The translations under genes and the position numbers were made by a program. This document shows, one piece after another, positions 9,726-19,600 of a DNA stretch of 64,000 nt (position 1 is the first letter of the stretch; the number at the start of each line of letters is the position of its first letter). This DNA is from Tupaia tana (taxonomy: Eukaryota > Chordata > Mammalia > Scandentia > Tupaiidae), in the NCBI GenBank assembly GCA_026018925.1, contig JAKSZU010000016.1:77386059-77450058 (forward strand), written 5' to 3'. The notes beneath the pieces were generated by a model that saw only the letters and a program-made list of their open reading frames with translations, ran no database searches and was not told the DNA's origin.

Positions 9726-10671
9726 CAGTTTAGTGTATCTTTCATCTTCATTCACTCAAACATACACATACTTGCGTGTTTTTCTTCTTTCTCTTATTCA
9801 GCAAATTCCCTTTGTTCACTCCAAAAATAACATGCTTCTATTTCACCCTGGGAGATCTACATCTTTCCATACTTGTACTTAAATCTCTTCCTCAGTTTTC
9901 CTAACTTCTGCCTAATATTCAAAAAAATAGAACTCCTGAGATGTTGATGGACATTTAGGTTGCTCGCAGTTTTTCACTTTTATAAACCATGTAGCTACTG
10001 GTATCATCATACATGCTTCCTTACACACATGTGTGAGAATTTCTCTAGCTCAGGTCTGATTTCTAAACAATGAGAAATGAGCCAAAGATTTAGATTCCCC
10101 TCTCCGTATTTAGATATAGATTATATTTGTTCTTAGTATATTAAAAACTAAATCATATACAATTGTGATTTAAATGTTTGGTTTTTATTTCTCAATATTT
10201 TATTAGTTTTTATATAATACATATACTTTATTATAAATTTCCTGTAGCCTAATAGAATATGAACACTTCCTAATTATATTTTTTAACTTTAACACCTTTA
10301 AATAATTATAGATTCACAGGAAATAGTCAAAAAATACATACAAGATGCCCATGGATCTTCACCTAGCTTCTTTCAGTAGCATCTTGCATAACTTTAGTAC
10401 AATATCACAACCATAATTCAGATTTCGCCAGTTTTGTATGCACTCATGTGTGTGTGTGTCTATGTAGTCTCATCACATGTGCAGATTTGTGTAACCATCA
10501 CCACAATCAAAATTCACTCCTATCCCAGCCAGGCTCCCAGGTCATATCCCTTTCTAGCTGCCCACATCCCTAACCTTTGGCAACCCCTAATCTGTTCTCC
10601 ATCTCTGTATTCAAGAACATTCTATAAATGGAGCCATGCAGTATGAAACCTCTTGAAGTTGGCTTTTTTCT

Positions 10672-10988
10672 TTTATTTTTTTTTAGAGAGAGAGGTTTTT
10701 TGTTTTATTGGGGGGGGGGGTGTTCTGTGGTTTATTGTTGTTGTAGGGTGCATGGAGAGACATATAGGGTGTCTGGAGAGACAGAGAGAGAGACAGAAAG
10801 CAAGAAATCACCCCCTGGGAGGATGATCACACCACAATCCCTTCTATTCTGTTCTCCTCTCAGGATTTTCGGCACGCATGCACATGTACCCAGCGTGAGT
10901 TTTAAGTCGCCAGGTCTGGGACTCGAACTGCAGTCAGACTACATGGGAGGGAATGCAGTGACATAATCATTATGCGATCTGCTGGTCC
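10672..10988 (-). mobile_element. tRNA-derived SINE, family A, antisense
   Basis: The plus strand starts with a poly-T/G-rich tail complement. It continues through 'GAGACAGAAAGCAAGAAATCACCCCC', 'TCTGTTCTCCTCTCAGGAT' and 'GGGACTCGAACTGCAGT' (B box complement) to 'TATGCGATCTGCTGGTCC' (head complement). Flanks GAAGTTGGCTTTTTTC and GAATTGGCTTTCTATC look like a diverged duplication of the L1M host sequence. The tail has expanded a G10 run and extra sequence. Confidence 0.85.
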
Positions 10989-11049
10989 TGGAATTGGCTT
11001 TCTATCACTCAGTGTAATCCTCTTCAATCCATTCAATTTGTTGATGTTC

Positions 11050-11203
11050 TTTTTTATTTTATTTTTGTTTATTTTTAGAGAGATTTTTGCTATAGGGCTC
11101 ATGGACTTGCCAGAGAGACAGAAAGTGAGAAGTCTCCCCCCAGAACTGCTGTCGACTACATGGGAGTCCAGCGACATAACCATTATGCCATCTGCTGGCT
11201 CCC
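11050..11203 (-). mobile_element. tRNA-derived SINE, family A, internally deleted, antisense
   Basis: Both ends are present: the tail complement 'TTTTTGCTATAGGGCTCATGGACTTGCC' and the head complement 'GACTACATGGGAGTCCAGCGACATAACCATTATG'. About 100 bp of the middle, including most of the AATGGAGGAGAAGGG core, is missing; 'AGTCTCCCCCCAGAACTGCTGTCGAC' joins the flanks directly. Confidence 0.8.
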
Positions 11204-12104
11204 CTTCCTTCTTATTAAGTCAGTGTTTAGTCATTTATTCATTAATTGAAGAACACTAGGATAGTGTCCAGTTTGGGGCAATTACAAAAAAACGCTTCTG
11301 TGAGGATTCATGTACAGGGTCTTGTATGGAAACAAGTTTTCATATCTCTGAAATAATTGCCCAAGCAGTGGTGGCAAGATTGTATGGTGAGTGCATGCTT
11401 AGTTCATATGAAACTACCAAACTGTTTTCCAGAGTGGTTGTACCATTTGATATACCTAACAGCAATGTATATCTTGTTTTTCTACATCCTCACCAGCATT
11501 TGATGTTATTACTATTTTTTATTTTAGCCATTCTGATAGATATGCAATGAAAACTCATTATGGTTTTAATTTGCATTTCTCTACTAGCTAATGATGTTTA
11601 GCACTTTTTCATGTCTTATTTGCCATCTGTTTATCCACTTCAGCGAAATGTCTCTTCTTGTCTTTTGCCTTTTTTCAATTGGATCATTTGTTTCTTTACT
11701 GTTAAGTTTTGAGAGTTCTTAATAAAAGTTTCTCTTCTTAACATTCATTTTGGAATACCAGATGTGCTAAATAAGAATGCTGTCAGATGGACGCTGCCTA
11801 TGGAAATGGGTAAAGACCATCTTGAGCCTCATTTGCAGAATTATCATGCTCATGGTGATGTGCAGTACAGCCTCAAGATCCCTTTCACATCCTATTTTCA
11901 GCCACAGTACATGGTGGGCATGTCTTTAAAAATATCTGATTAAGAAAAAAACTACAATAGCCAAAAACTCTGGCAGTCACCTGGTGACTAAGCAATGTGT
12001 ACTCCCATCTAACAACTTTCTGTGGGCTTTCATGCATCTCCCTTTCATAAAAGAAAGAAAAGCACATATTATTTTTATATCTTGCCAAGCATTGAAATTG
12101 GTTA

Positions 12105-12180
12105 TGGCCAAAAGTAGAGGCCCTGGAGTCTGACAGCTTGGACTCAAATCTCAGCCTGACTCTCAGCACTGAAAGGAGGT
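12105..12180 (+). repeat. possible MIR 5' fragment
   Basis: 'CCTGGAGTCTGACAGCTTGGACTCAAATCTCAGCCTGACTC' resembles the MIR 5' region. Short, so tentative. Confidence 0.45.
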
Positions 12181-12331
12181 GCACTTGGTATGATTTTTCA
12201 GATTGTGCATTGCATACGTACACCCAGGTGAAGAGGTTAGAGGTGATTGAAGTCCAAGCTATGCAAGTTGACTTGGGGTTAGTTTCATCTGGAAGACAAT
12301 GCTGCTTCTTCCTTACATAGAGATGCCAACC

Positions 12332-12590
12332 GGGACCAGCAGATGGTGTAATGGTTACAACACTGGACTCCCACATGGCCGACCACAGTTCCAGTCCAGG
12401 ACCTGGCACCTTGAAACTCTTGCCAGGAGTGTGTGCATGCATGCCCAAGATCCCAGGAAGAGAATGGAGGAGAAGGGATTGTGGTGTGGCCATCTCCTGG
12501 AGGGGGATTTCTTGCTTTCTGTCTCTCTGTTTGTCTCTGGTGAGCACACATGCCCTACAGCAAAAATCTCTCTCTTAAAAATAAATATAG
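12332..12590 (+). mobile_element. tRNA-derived SINE, family A
   Basis: Head GGGACCAGCAGATGGTGTAA, diverged B box, AGAATGGAGGAGAAGGGATT core, CT-rich run and 'CCCTACAGCAAAAATCTC' end are all present. Flanks ATAGAGATGCCAACC and ATATAGATGCCAGCC are the target-site duplication with two changes. Confidence 0.92.
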
Positions 12591-12689
12591 ATGCCAGCCA
12601 CTTGCCAAGCTATACACAGGTGGAGCTGTATCCTCCCAAAAGGGTATCGTGTTCTAACTCAGAAGAAGGCTCCTTTGCTGGTTTGCATC

Positions 12690-12935
12690 TAGGCTAGCAG
12701 AGGACCAACGCTGTATTACCCTGAGCAAGTTACTTAACCTCTCCCGAGCCTCAGACTTCTTATCATTGAAATGGGGATAATAACAGCACCTATCTTAAAG
12801 GATTGGTGAAAGGATTAAATAGGTTAACTCCTATGAAAGACCAGGCAGAGTTCTGGCATATGATAAATGCTCAATCAATGTTGTCATTGTTGTTATTATT
12901 GCTATCATTTTATTACTACATTGTTACTGTCATTT
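12690..12935 (+). repeat. MIR, 3' three quarters
   Basis: 'CCTGAGCAAGTTACTTAACCTC', 'TGAAATGGGGATAATAACAGCACC', 'AGGATTAAATAGGTTAAC' and 'GATAAATGCTCAATCAATGTTG' with an ATT-rich tail follow the MIR consensus in order. Confidence 0.85.
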
Positions 12936-12939
12936 AATA

Positions 12940-13385
12940 TGGATGGACTGTCTCACTGGTTTGCAAACCAAGAATTACAAAACGATAGTGTATTGCATAA
13001 GATCGGAACAATATAGCTCTTTATTGAACTGCAGCACTTCTGATTCACAGTTGCAAAACGCTTCAAGGCACAGAATGCTCTCCCCGCTGCTCTGCCCAGT
13101 ATCAGGGCTGGGGAGCGAGACCAATACGGAGAGGCTGGCAGAGTGTCGTTTGTCCTGGAACCCAGCCAGCCTGACTTCAACATTCTGGGTCCAGCACCCA
13201 GCCCCAGGCTCTTTCCTCCTGCCTGATGTGCCACTTTTTCAAATAGTTTATTTTTTTCTATTTTCTTCAAGATGTAGGATTTTCATTTCTTTTCCTTGAG
13301 AAAATACCATCTGTTCTCTGCCGATATTTTCTCTCCCAGAATGACAGCCTGAGTACCTGCAAAAACTCCAGAGGCTGACTTGTGC
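12940..13385. other. no recognised gene or repeat
   Basis: Open frames on both strands (to 118 residues) overlap one another and contain no domain I recognise; probably chance. Confidence 0.35.
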
Positions 13386-13389
13386 ATTG

Positions 13390-13555
13390 GTCTCTAAACT
13401 CCAGAGGGCAAAAGACTCACATGAGAAACATATTAAAAAGAAGATTCTTGGGCCCTATCCCTGGAGATTCTGATTCAATGTATCAGGAATGAGGCCCCAG
13501 GCATTTGTCTTTTGAAGTGGTACTTTCGGGTGTTTCTAATGCTTCATTGGTCTGC
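13390..13555. repeat. MER5A-like hAT fragment
   Basis: 'GGCCCTATCCCTGGAGATTCTGATTCAATGTATCAGGAATGAGGCCCC AGGCATTTG' is the familiar centre of MER5A-type nonautonomous hAT-Charlie elements. The terminal inverted repeats are decayed. Confidence 0.7.
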
Positions 13556-13564
13556 ACCAACCTC

Positions 13565-13665
13565 TCTAGCTTCAGAAAGGGGTATGATCAACCCAAGGTC
13601 ACACAGCAATACAAAGCAGAGCTGAGACTAGAACGCAGACTTTCGTCCAGTGTTATTTCTTGGCG
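13565..13665 (-). repeat. MIR fragment, antisense
   Basis: 'CAACCCAAGGTCACACAGCAATACAAAGCAGAGCTGAGACTAGAACGCAGAC' is the reverse complement of the MIR middle. Confidence 0.7.
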
Positions 13666-13911
13666 AGGTGCTGCTTTCTGATTGCTTTCTCTTCTCCCAT
13701 CGGCTTTTTCCCCCCAATGCCTTATAGGCTTTAGTTGGATACCTTCGGATCCTCTGAAGTCCACCCCTCATCCCAATCACATTAAAACCCAAATTAAAAC
13801 CGGCAGACTCAGTGCTGGTTTCTTAAAGGATGTGACTTCTCAGAATTCAATGGCAAGATACACATCGAGCCCTACTTAGGATCAGTAGTAAAACCTCCAA
13901 AAGGGAAAGAT

Positions 13912-14110
13912 CCTTGAGCTTCTCTGGGGCGCAGCAAAAAAGAATAGGGCAAAATGGAGACTCTGCACCCTTTTAGACAACACTAGGGAGATGGAAGGGG
14001 CTAGGGGTGGGGTGAAAGGAGTTATTTGGAAGGCTTAGCCAGTGAGCAACCCATTAGCTTCTCCAGTGATTTTATGTAACATCCTCTGCATGAAGTATCC
14101 ACTGAATATG
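13912..14110 (+). repeat. unnamed repeat, copy 1 of a local pair
   Basis: The block 'CTGGGGCGCAGCAAAAAAGA', 'GGGCAAAATGGAGACTCTGC', 'CTTTTAGACAACACTAGGGAG', 'GGCTTAGCCAGTGAGCAACCCA', 'AGTGATTTTATGTAAC' is matched in the same order at 15010-15190. I do not recognise the family. It is neither family A nor family C SINE. Confidence 0.55.
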
Positions 14111-14454
14111 GGGGAGGTAGTTACTGTGCTAAGCCCTGGCTAGGACCAACTGCAACTATGGAGGAAAAAAGAATGTAATCAGTCTGTGAAATCTTTTCTA
14201 AAGACATAAAACAAAATGCACATGCAAATTGTACATGAACATAGACACATTTGTATGGACAGAAGCAAACACACATGGATCTACACTCCAAGCATGCAAT
14301 ATTCATATGTGGACAGGCAGGTGTGTGACCTGCATTAACAGTATGCATGATCATACATACACACACACTCACAGCTTAATGACACGCGTGCCATAGATCC
14401 CAGAATGTGCTTCGGATGTACCACATTGCACCGGCTGATCATCTCAGTCACTGA

Positions 14455-14550
14455 CTGTGAGTGCCTTAGGTCACTGTCTCATTCATCTTGGTAGCCACAG
14501 GGCTCAGTACAGGGACTGGAAAAGAACAGACAATCAGCAAAGTTTTGCTA
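14455..14550 (+). repeat. L2 3'-end fragment
   Basis: 'GACTGTGAGTGCCTTAGGTCACTGTCTCATTCATCTTGGTAGCCACAGGGCTCAGTACAGGGACTGG' follows the L2 3' end. Confidence 0.6.
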
Positions 14551-14599
14551 AATTTTGGTGAATATGGCCCACACTCTTGAACTTAAGCTGGTACCATCC

Positions 14600-14930
14600 T
14601 CCCACAGATACAGATGTGAGTTCTTTCAGTGATAGTTCATTGCATCAGCAGAAATCAGGCTTAACTATGGACGTAAATACCGAGGCACAATCAGACTGCT
14701 TTCCTTGCATTCCTATTTGAGAAAGCAGCAAGGATGCTCCTGGGGCTCTAAAATTGATGATCGTAAATGGGAAAGTCCAGGGCGTCTCTTCGGTCTGCCC
14801 CCCACATCAGGGTCCACCCATCCTGCCAGGGCTCAGCTGCTAGATCCCCCACTCTCCTCCAAGCTTTCCAAATATTCTGTACTCAACCAAAGTCAGTCCT
14901 TTCTGATCTGAACATGGTTACCCCAACTTC
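14600..14930. other. no recognised gene or repeat
   Basis: A 68-residue open frame at 14705-14911 shows no domain. I see no RNA gene. Confidence 0.35.
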
Positions 14931-15009
14931 AGTTCCTGTATAAGTTTCTGTGGCTGTTGTAACAAATTATCACAACCTGGCTTAAAACAAGAGAAAATTG
15001 GTCTCTCAC

Positions 15010-15200
15010 AGTCGGGCTTTTCTGGGGCACAGGAGAAAAAAAAAAAAAAAAAAAAAAAAAGTGGGGCAAAATGGAGACCCTGCACTCTTTTAGACAAACA
15101 GAGAGCTGGCAGATAGGAGGCTTATCCAATGGACAACCCAGTGACTTTATATAATTTTATATGCAGGAAATTTCACCTGCAAGGGAGGGGATTGAATGGT
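15010..15200 (+). repeat. unnamed repeat, copy 2 of a local pair, with A(26) run
   Basis: It shares with 13912-14110 the blocks 'TTCTGGGGCACAG', 'GGGGCAAAATGGAGACCCTGC', 'CTTTTAGACAAACAGAGAG', 'GGCTTATCCAATGGACAACCCA' and 'AGTGACTTTATATAA'. A long A-run at about 15036-15060 replaces the shorter A-run of copy 1. It lies inside the MLT1 LTR, which suggests that it inserted after the LTR. Confidence 0.55.
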
Positions 15201-15282
15201 AGAGGGAGGGTGTGAGGTGAAAAGGGAAGAAACATAATATTTAACAGAAAAGCATATAAAGTTCTCTGTTTGAAAAAAATGC

Positions 15283-15285
<3 letters not shown>

Positions 15286-15321
<36 letters not shown>
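15286..15321. repeat. (GT)n microsatellite
   Basis: About 17 uninterrupted GT dinucleotides. A potential Z-DNA-forming tract and length polymorphism. Confidence 0.95.
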
Positions 15322-15323
<2 letters not shown>

Positions 15324-15394
15324 CACATAGTATGCATCATGATGGGAGGAAAGAAATAATATGTGGTGCTATATTGAGTTGAATAAAATATATT

Positions 15395-15550
15395 GGAACC
15401 AGCAGATGGAGTAATAGTTACGTTGCTGGACTCCCACATAGTCAACAATGGTTTGAATCCTGAACCCTGCAGCTTAAAACTCATGCGGGGCCCAGGCGTG
15501 TGTGCATGCATACCCAAGACCCAGAGAGAATGGAGGAGAAGGGATTCTTC
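15395..15550 (+). mobile_element. tRNA-derived SINE, family A, 3'-truncated
   Basis: Head GGAACCAGCAGATGGAGTAA, B box GGTTTGAATCCTGAACCC and core AGAATGGAGGAGAAGGGATT are present. The copy then breaks after a short imperfect inverted repeat (ATTCTTCCTCTATGGAAGAAT, 15544-15564) and abuts a family C SINE, so the CT-rich end and tail are lost. Confidence 0.8.
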
Positions 15551-15557
15551 CTCTATG

Positions 15558-15770
15558 GAAGAATCCAGTCTTTGCCTTTTTATTTACTTCTTCTGTGAGT
15601 GAGAGAAGCAGAAAGAGGGAGAGAAAAGAGAAGCAGCACCTCCATATATGGTCTTGATACCATGATTTACCCCAGCTTCCGTAGGCACTGATCATGGGCA
15701 CAGACGAGCCTAGGGTTCTCAGGGACATTTCAGACATAAACTGGCAGCCTTCCCATGTGGGTCTGTCTCG
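15558..15770 (-). mobile_element. SINE family C, antisense
   Basis: The reverse complement begins 'GACCCACATGGGAAGGCTGCC'. It contains 'GGGGTAAATCATGGTATCAAGACC' and ends 'CTCTCACTCACAGAAGAAGTAAATAAA', matching in order the sense copy at 55338-55580 and those at 26763 and 27718. The extreme 5' head is missing. Confidence 0.7.
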
Positions 15771-15782
15771 CTTTTTTGTGTT

Positions 15783-16061
15783 TTTGTTTTTTGGGTTTTT
15801 TTTTTTTTTTTTTTTTTTTTTTTGAGATATTTTTGCTATAGGGCACTTGCGCTCACTGGAGAGAGAGAGAGACAGACAGACAGAGAGACAGAAAGCAAGA
15901 AATCATCACCCCAGGGGGGATGACTACGCTGCAATCCCTTTTCCTCCATTCTCCTCTCGGACTCCTGGGCCTTCACGCACAGGCTCCAGGCCCGACACTC
16001 AAACCGCGGTTGACTATGCGGAGTCCAGCGACGTAATCATTATACCATCTGCTGGTCCCCT
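15783..16061 (-). mobile_element. tRNA-derived SINE, family A, antisense, full length
   Basis: A poly-T run is followed by 'TTTTTGCTATAGGGCACTTGCGCTCACTGG', the complement of the CT-rich stretch, 'CTCCATTCTCCTCTCGGACT', 'CACTCAAACCGCGGTTGAC' (B box complement) and 'CATTATACCATCTGCTGGTCC' (head). Retained CpGs suggest a young copy. Confidence 0.9.
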
Positions 16062-16557
16062 GCCTCGTGTTTTACTACTGCATCTCTGTCCACCTCACTT
16101 GTTGCCTTTTTCACTGGCAGCTGGCAGCATCCCTTTGGTTTATGATGACATTGCTCCAATCGCTGCCTCCCTGGTCACGTGGCCCCTCCTCCCCTCTGTC
16201 AAATCTCTCTCTGCCTCACCCTTATAAGAACACTTACATTAAATCTGGGAACCACCCAGAAAATCCAGCCTAAGATCCTCCTCAGAATCCATAATGAAGT
16301 CACATCTGCGAAGACCCTTTTCTCTAATAGGATCACATTCACAGGTTCCAGGTCTGACTGGGATGTGGATGTGTTTAGGGGGTGGAAGAAAGTGGAGGAC
16401 ACCACTCCACCCACCACAATTCCTACAGCCGCTAAGCTGGTGCAATAATAGGAAAACTCCCACCATTCCAGATTTTGGGACAGCAGTTTTTCCAAAATGA
16501 GAGGTGATCTAAAAACGCTTTTAAAGAAATGCACATTCAGTATTTTCATGCACTGGC

Positions 16558-16616
16558 TTGAGGTCTATCTTAGGCAATACTGATTTAGGTCTATCTTAGG
16601 CAATACTAATTTGTTT
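16558..16616. repeat. 25-bp tandem duplication
   Basis: GGTCTATCTTAGGCAATACT occurs at 16561 and again at 16587 (26 bp apart), with A/G differences after it. Origin unknown. Confidence 0.85.
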
Positions 16617-16619
16617 CAA

Positions 16620-17470
16620 AGCTGCTCATTGCAGAAAGATTTTAGTATTAAAAATGAACATACTCTGAACTCCACTATAGTCCTGAACACGACATGCACA
16701 CGTGTAATTTTTCCTGCTCTCTAGGATGGTCACCGAGGACAGCAGAATGAGTGCATCACTTCCAGCCAGAGAGAGCCAGCTCTTTCCTGGCCACTGAGCT
16801 TTGGCAAGCACAGCCCAGTCTATTTGTTCATGTCACTGCAGGTGCAACTTCTGCCATTACCCTTCCTCTCGTGAATACTTTGACCCAAAAAGGTGGAAGG
16901 AGCCATAAATAAGCCCGGTGTCATGTGGGATGTTACACTGTGAGTTTGGCATTGCTTGAGGCAAAAGGGCACCTTCAAAGTACTGGTCCAGGAGAGAGGA
17001 CACAGATGGGCAGTTCTCCGAAGTCAGTGGAGAGCCCTTGGAATTGCAATGACTTCTAGGCATCATCTATCCCAGAGGAAGTGACCACTGGCCATCCCTG
17101 ACCAGGAGCTGGGGAAGACTATCTCAAGGCAGGCCATATCTTGGAGAGTCTAGGAGCATGAACAGGGAAGCCATGTCACTCATGGGCACAAAAGAATCAC
17201 CTGGGAGAGCAAAGACAAAAGGGGTAGAAGGGAGATGAGGCGGTTCCTAGACTGACACCCCAGTGATTCTCTTCTGTTGATCTGGGGTGGCACTTGGAGG
17301 CTCTATATTAACAACAAACAAAGAAACAAATAGAAAAAAACCTCCTTTACTCGAGTTCTTTGATCCAGAGCCACATTCAGGAGTCACTGCCTGCAAGGAA
17401 CCTACAAGAATGACCACGTAAGAGTCGTTGATGTGAAGCATTGTTTTTCTGTCACTTAAAGTTTCTTAAG
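16620..17470. other. no recognised gene or repeat
   Basis: GC-balanced, with no repeat I can name and no convincing exon. Short frames on the minus strand (61-69 residues) lack domains. Confidence 0.35.
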
Positions 17471-17473
17471 GAT

Positions 17474-17685
17474 GGGGCCAGCAGGTGGCGTGGTGGTTAA
17501 GGTGTTGGACTCCCAAATGGCTGACTGTGGTTTGAGATCTATCCAGACTTGGTAGCTCCTCGCACGCTCTCTCTCCTCTCTCTCTCATCTATCTATATCT
17601 CTCTGTTGAGTGTGCATGCCTTATAGAAAATTAAACAATAATAATGATGAATAAAATTAAATAAATAATTCTTAAAAAATAGTTT
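17474..17685 (+). mobile_element. tRNA-derived SINE, short subfamily B
   Basis: The head is GGGGCCAGCAGGTGGCGTGG with 'TGGTTAAGGTGTTGGACTCC', so it has a GTGGTTAA A-box variant. The GAGAATGGAGGAGAAGGG core is absent; the head joins directly to a CT-rich run and 'GTGTGCATGCCTTATAGAAAATTAAA'. Target-site duplication AGTTTCTTAAGGA occurs on both sides. The same short layout occurs at 54950. Confidence 0.88.
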
Positions 17686-17924
17686 CTTAAGGACAAGGGT
17701 CAGTTCCCATCGAAACTTGAATTCTGCGTTGACTAGCACAGTGACTTGCATGTAGTAAGATGCAATAAAGTATGCCCAAAATTATAGATGCTAGGAATAT
17801 GTGTGCTGATATGTTTGGTGGGAATTTCTTGAGAGACTCAGTCACTTCCTGACCTATATACAGAGAGCCAGGAGCAGCAGTGAGGAGTAAAGAATCCAGT
17901 AAGGAGAAAGAATCCAAAGTAGAG

Positions 17925-18125
17925 AAGCTTTGGGCAAATCCCCACTCTGGCAGTTACTCCATGACTTTGGAAAAGCTACTTTCCTTCTCTTTACCTCAGT
18001 TTTCTCATCTATTAAATGGGGTAATAACCTTTTAGAATTGTTGGGAGAAATATATGAACACAATCTAGTACCTAGCATCTAGTAAGCACTCAGTCAATGT
18101 TAGCTGTTATTAGAACTATTTAGTA
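17925..18125 (+). repeat. MIR
   Basis: 'CACTCTGGCAGTTACTCCATGACTTTGG', 'CTTTACCTCAGTTTTCTCATC', 'AAATGGGGTAATAACC' and 'AGTAAGCACTCAGTCAATGTTAGC' run in MIR order. Confidence 0.85.
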
Positions 18126-18224
18126 ATAATTTGAATAACTGGAGACATGAAAGTATTCGCTGTTGCTTTCCATTGTCCTCTTGGGTAAGCAAGAGAAAAG
18201 TTCCTGACCTTGAAGAGCAGATCT

Positions 18225-18385
18225 TTATTATTATTATTATTATCATAATCTTGTTTATATCGCATTGAATCACATATATCTTTACAGCGTATCACATTTC
18301 TTTTTCCATCAGGAATACCATGCATATCAATCAAGACAAAGACATTACTACCCACATCATCATCATCAAACAGCTTTTCATAATT
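18225..18385 (-). repeat. L1 3' end, antisense
   Basis: After an ATT-rich tail complement, 'CATATATCTTTACAGCGTATCACATTTC' and 'CAATCAAGACAAAGACATTACTACC' match the antisense L1 3' end at 44880-45010. Confidence 0.6.
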
Positions 18386-18394
18386 TTTTCAGAT

Positions 18395-18560
18395 TCCTAT
18401 TATTATTCTCATTTTTTAAACAATTATTATATGTCATTTGGCTTGTAAAAAGAATTTACTCAACATGAGATATTTCTCAGACCAGTCCAGGTGAGAATAC
18501 TAAACATGTTATCATCAACAGGATAAACCATTTCTGTGTCCCTCTAATGTCATGCCTCTC
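18395..18560 (-). repeat. L1 3' end of a second subfamily, antisense
   Basis: 'AAGAATTTACTCAACATGAGATATTTCTCAGACC' and 'ATCAACAGGATAAACCATTTCTGTGTCC' match 22085-22270 and the reverse complements of 36420-36540 and 58975-59100. Confidence 0.7.
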
Positions 18561-18599
18561 TGTTTGTTCTCTTGCTATTGTTTATACTCTTCGCTTCTC

Positions 18600-19095
18600 C
18601 CACCCTGTTCCACACTGTCTTAAGTATCCAAAACTATTTTCACTACTTTTATGCCCTCCAATATGGTAGAGATGGAAGAACAGATCTTATGAGAGATTCT
18701 AGACACCGTGTCCCTCACCACTCATCTTCTGGAAATACTGGATCACTCATGGCTCCCCACATTTAGTACACCCCTTTTGGTCTCTACCCTGCGTGTATAG
18801 CTGACTCGTCTGCTCAGAATGCTTTCTCCACAGTCTCCTCAGGTTTTCTGCACAATGATGTCTTACTAAGCCGTGAAATGCTTCTCTCCTCCAAGAACCC
18901 CTTCTTCCCTGCTGGTTCTTCCTCCTCCCCTCCACAGAGTTAATATCCTCTGTCCTTTCTTGGCTCTGTTCTTTGTTTCCACATGTATTTTTAAACATAC
19001 CACACTGCGTTAAAATTCACCGTCTTTTATTTGTCTTAGCATCTCTGGAATTAGAAGTGCCTAGAATGTCTTCTAAAAAGTTACAGTGAATAAAT
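18600..19095 (+). repeat. probable L2 fragment
   Basis: A pyrimidine-rich series with 'CTCAGAATGCTTTCTCCACAGTC' and 'GAAATGCTTCTCTCCTCCAAGAACCCCTTCTTCCC' recalls the L2 3' region, ending at 'AGTGAATAAATAA'. Diverged. Confidence 0.45.
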
Positions 19096-19147
19096 AACCA
19101 ATTCATGCTAACCTGGGTTCTAAATTTGTGGAGTTTGAATTCATGCT

Positions 19148-19600
19148 CTGTAAGAGGATACAGTGATATTAGTTAGGTATTTCTGTGTAACAAAATACCC
19201 CAGTGCTCAGTAGTTTAAAAGAACAACCACTTATTCTTGCACATATATCTATAGGTTGGATGCAAGTTTGCTAAGCTCAGCTGAGATCTCTGGTCCAAGC
19301 CTGGGTCAAGCTGGACTTGGCTTCCCCCTGCACTAGGACAAAGCTCTACTCCAAGTGTGTTCATTCTGGAGCCAGGTGAAGTGCTGAGGGGAACCTCCTC
19401 TTGCAAATGTATTTCAAGCCCCTCTGCTTGTATTGTAAATATTGTTCCATGGCTGAACCCAGAGGCCAGGAGCAGAGAAATACACTTTTTGCCTGCTGTG
19501 ATGTCAATGAACATAGTCAAACTCACATGAGTGGGTCCAGTAGCATGGAGGTGGGAGGGAGTGAGTGGGATTTTTTTAAGCAGTAATGAATCTCCCACAA
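19148..19600 (-). repeat. LTR-like MaLR/ERVL fragment
   Basis: 'AGTTAGGTATTTCTGTGTAACAAAATACCCC', 'GTAGTTTAAAAGAACAACCACTTATTC' and the later 'CCAGAGGCCAGGAGCAGAG' fit an antisense MaLR/ERVL-type LTR. I cannot name the subfamily. No viral genes. Confidence 0.45.

Larger units (their letters stand above)
9940..11760 (-). repeat. L1M LINE (ORF2 end/3' region), antisense, split by two SINEs
   Basis: The plus strand reads as the reverse complement of old L1: 'TTTAAATAATTATAGATTCACAGGAAA', 'GTGTAACCATCACCACAATC', 'CAACCCCTAATCTGTTCTCC', 'ATTCTATAAATGGAGCCATGCAGTATG', and later 'AAACTGTTTTCCAGAGTGGTTGTACCATTT', 'CACCAGCATTTGATGTTATT' and 'AATTTGCATTTCTCTACTAG'. SINEs at 10672-10988 and 11050-11203 interrupt it. 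Heavily decayed. Confidence 0.8.
14935..16425 (-). repeat. MLT1-type MaLR LTR, antisense, split by younger repeats
   Basis: The left piece (14935-15012) has 'TTTCTGTGGCTGTTGTAACAAATTATCACAACC'. The right piece (about 16065-16425) has 'CTCCAATCGCTGCCTCCCTGGTCACGTGGCCC', 'CCTTATAAGAACACTTACATT', 'AATGAAGTCACATCTGCGAAGACCC' and 'GGATCACATTCACAGGTTCCAGG'. These are the two ends of an antisense MLT1 LTR. The unnamed repeat, (GT)n and three SINEs fill about 1 kb between them. LTR only, with no viral genes. Confidence 0.75.

Noticed and set aside
11885-12547. 220-codon minus-strand frame
   Set aside because: It begins inside an antisense reading of a family A SINE and continues into unassigned sequence. 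The SINE part explains the recurrent 'QSLLLHSP.GILG.HAHTPG' type translation seen at every family A copy.
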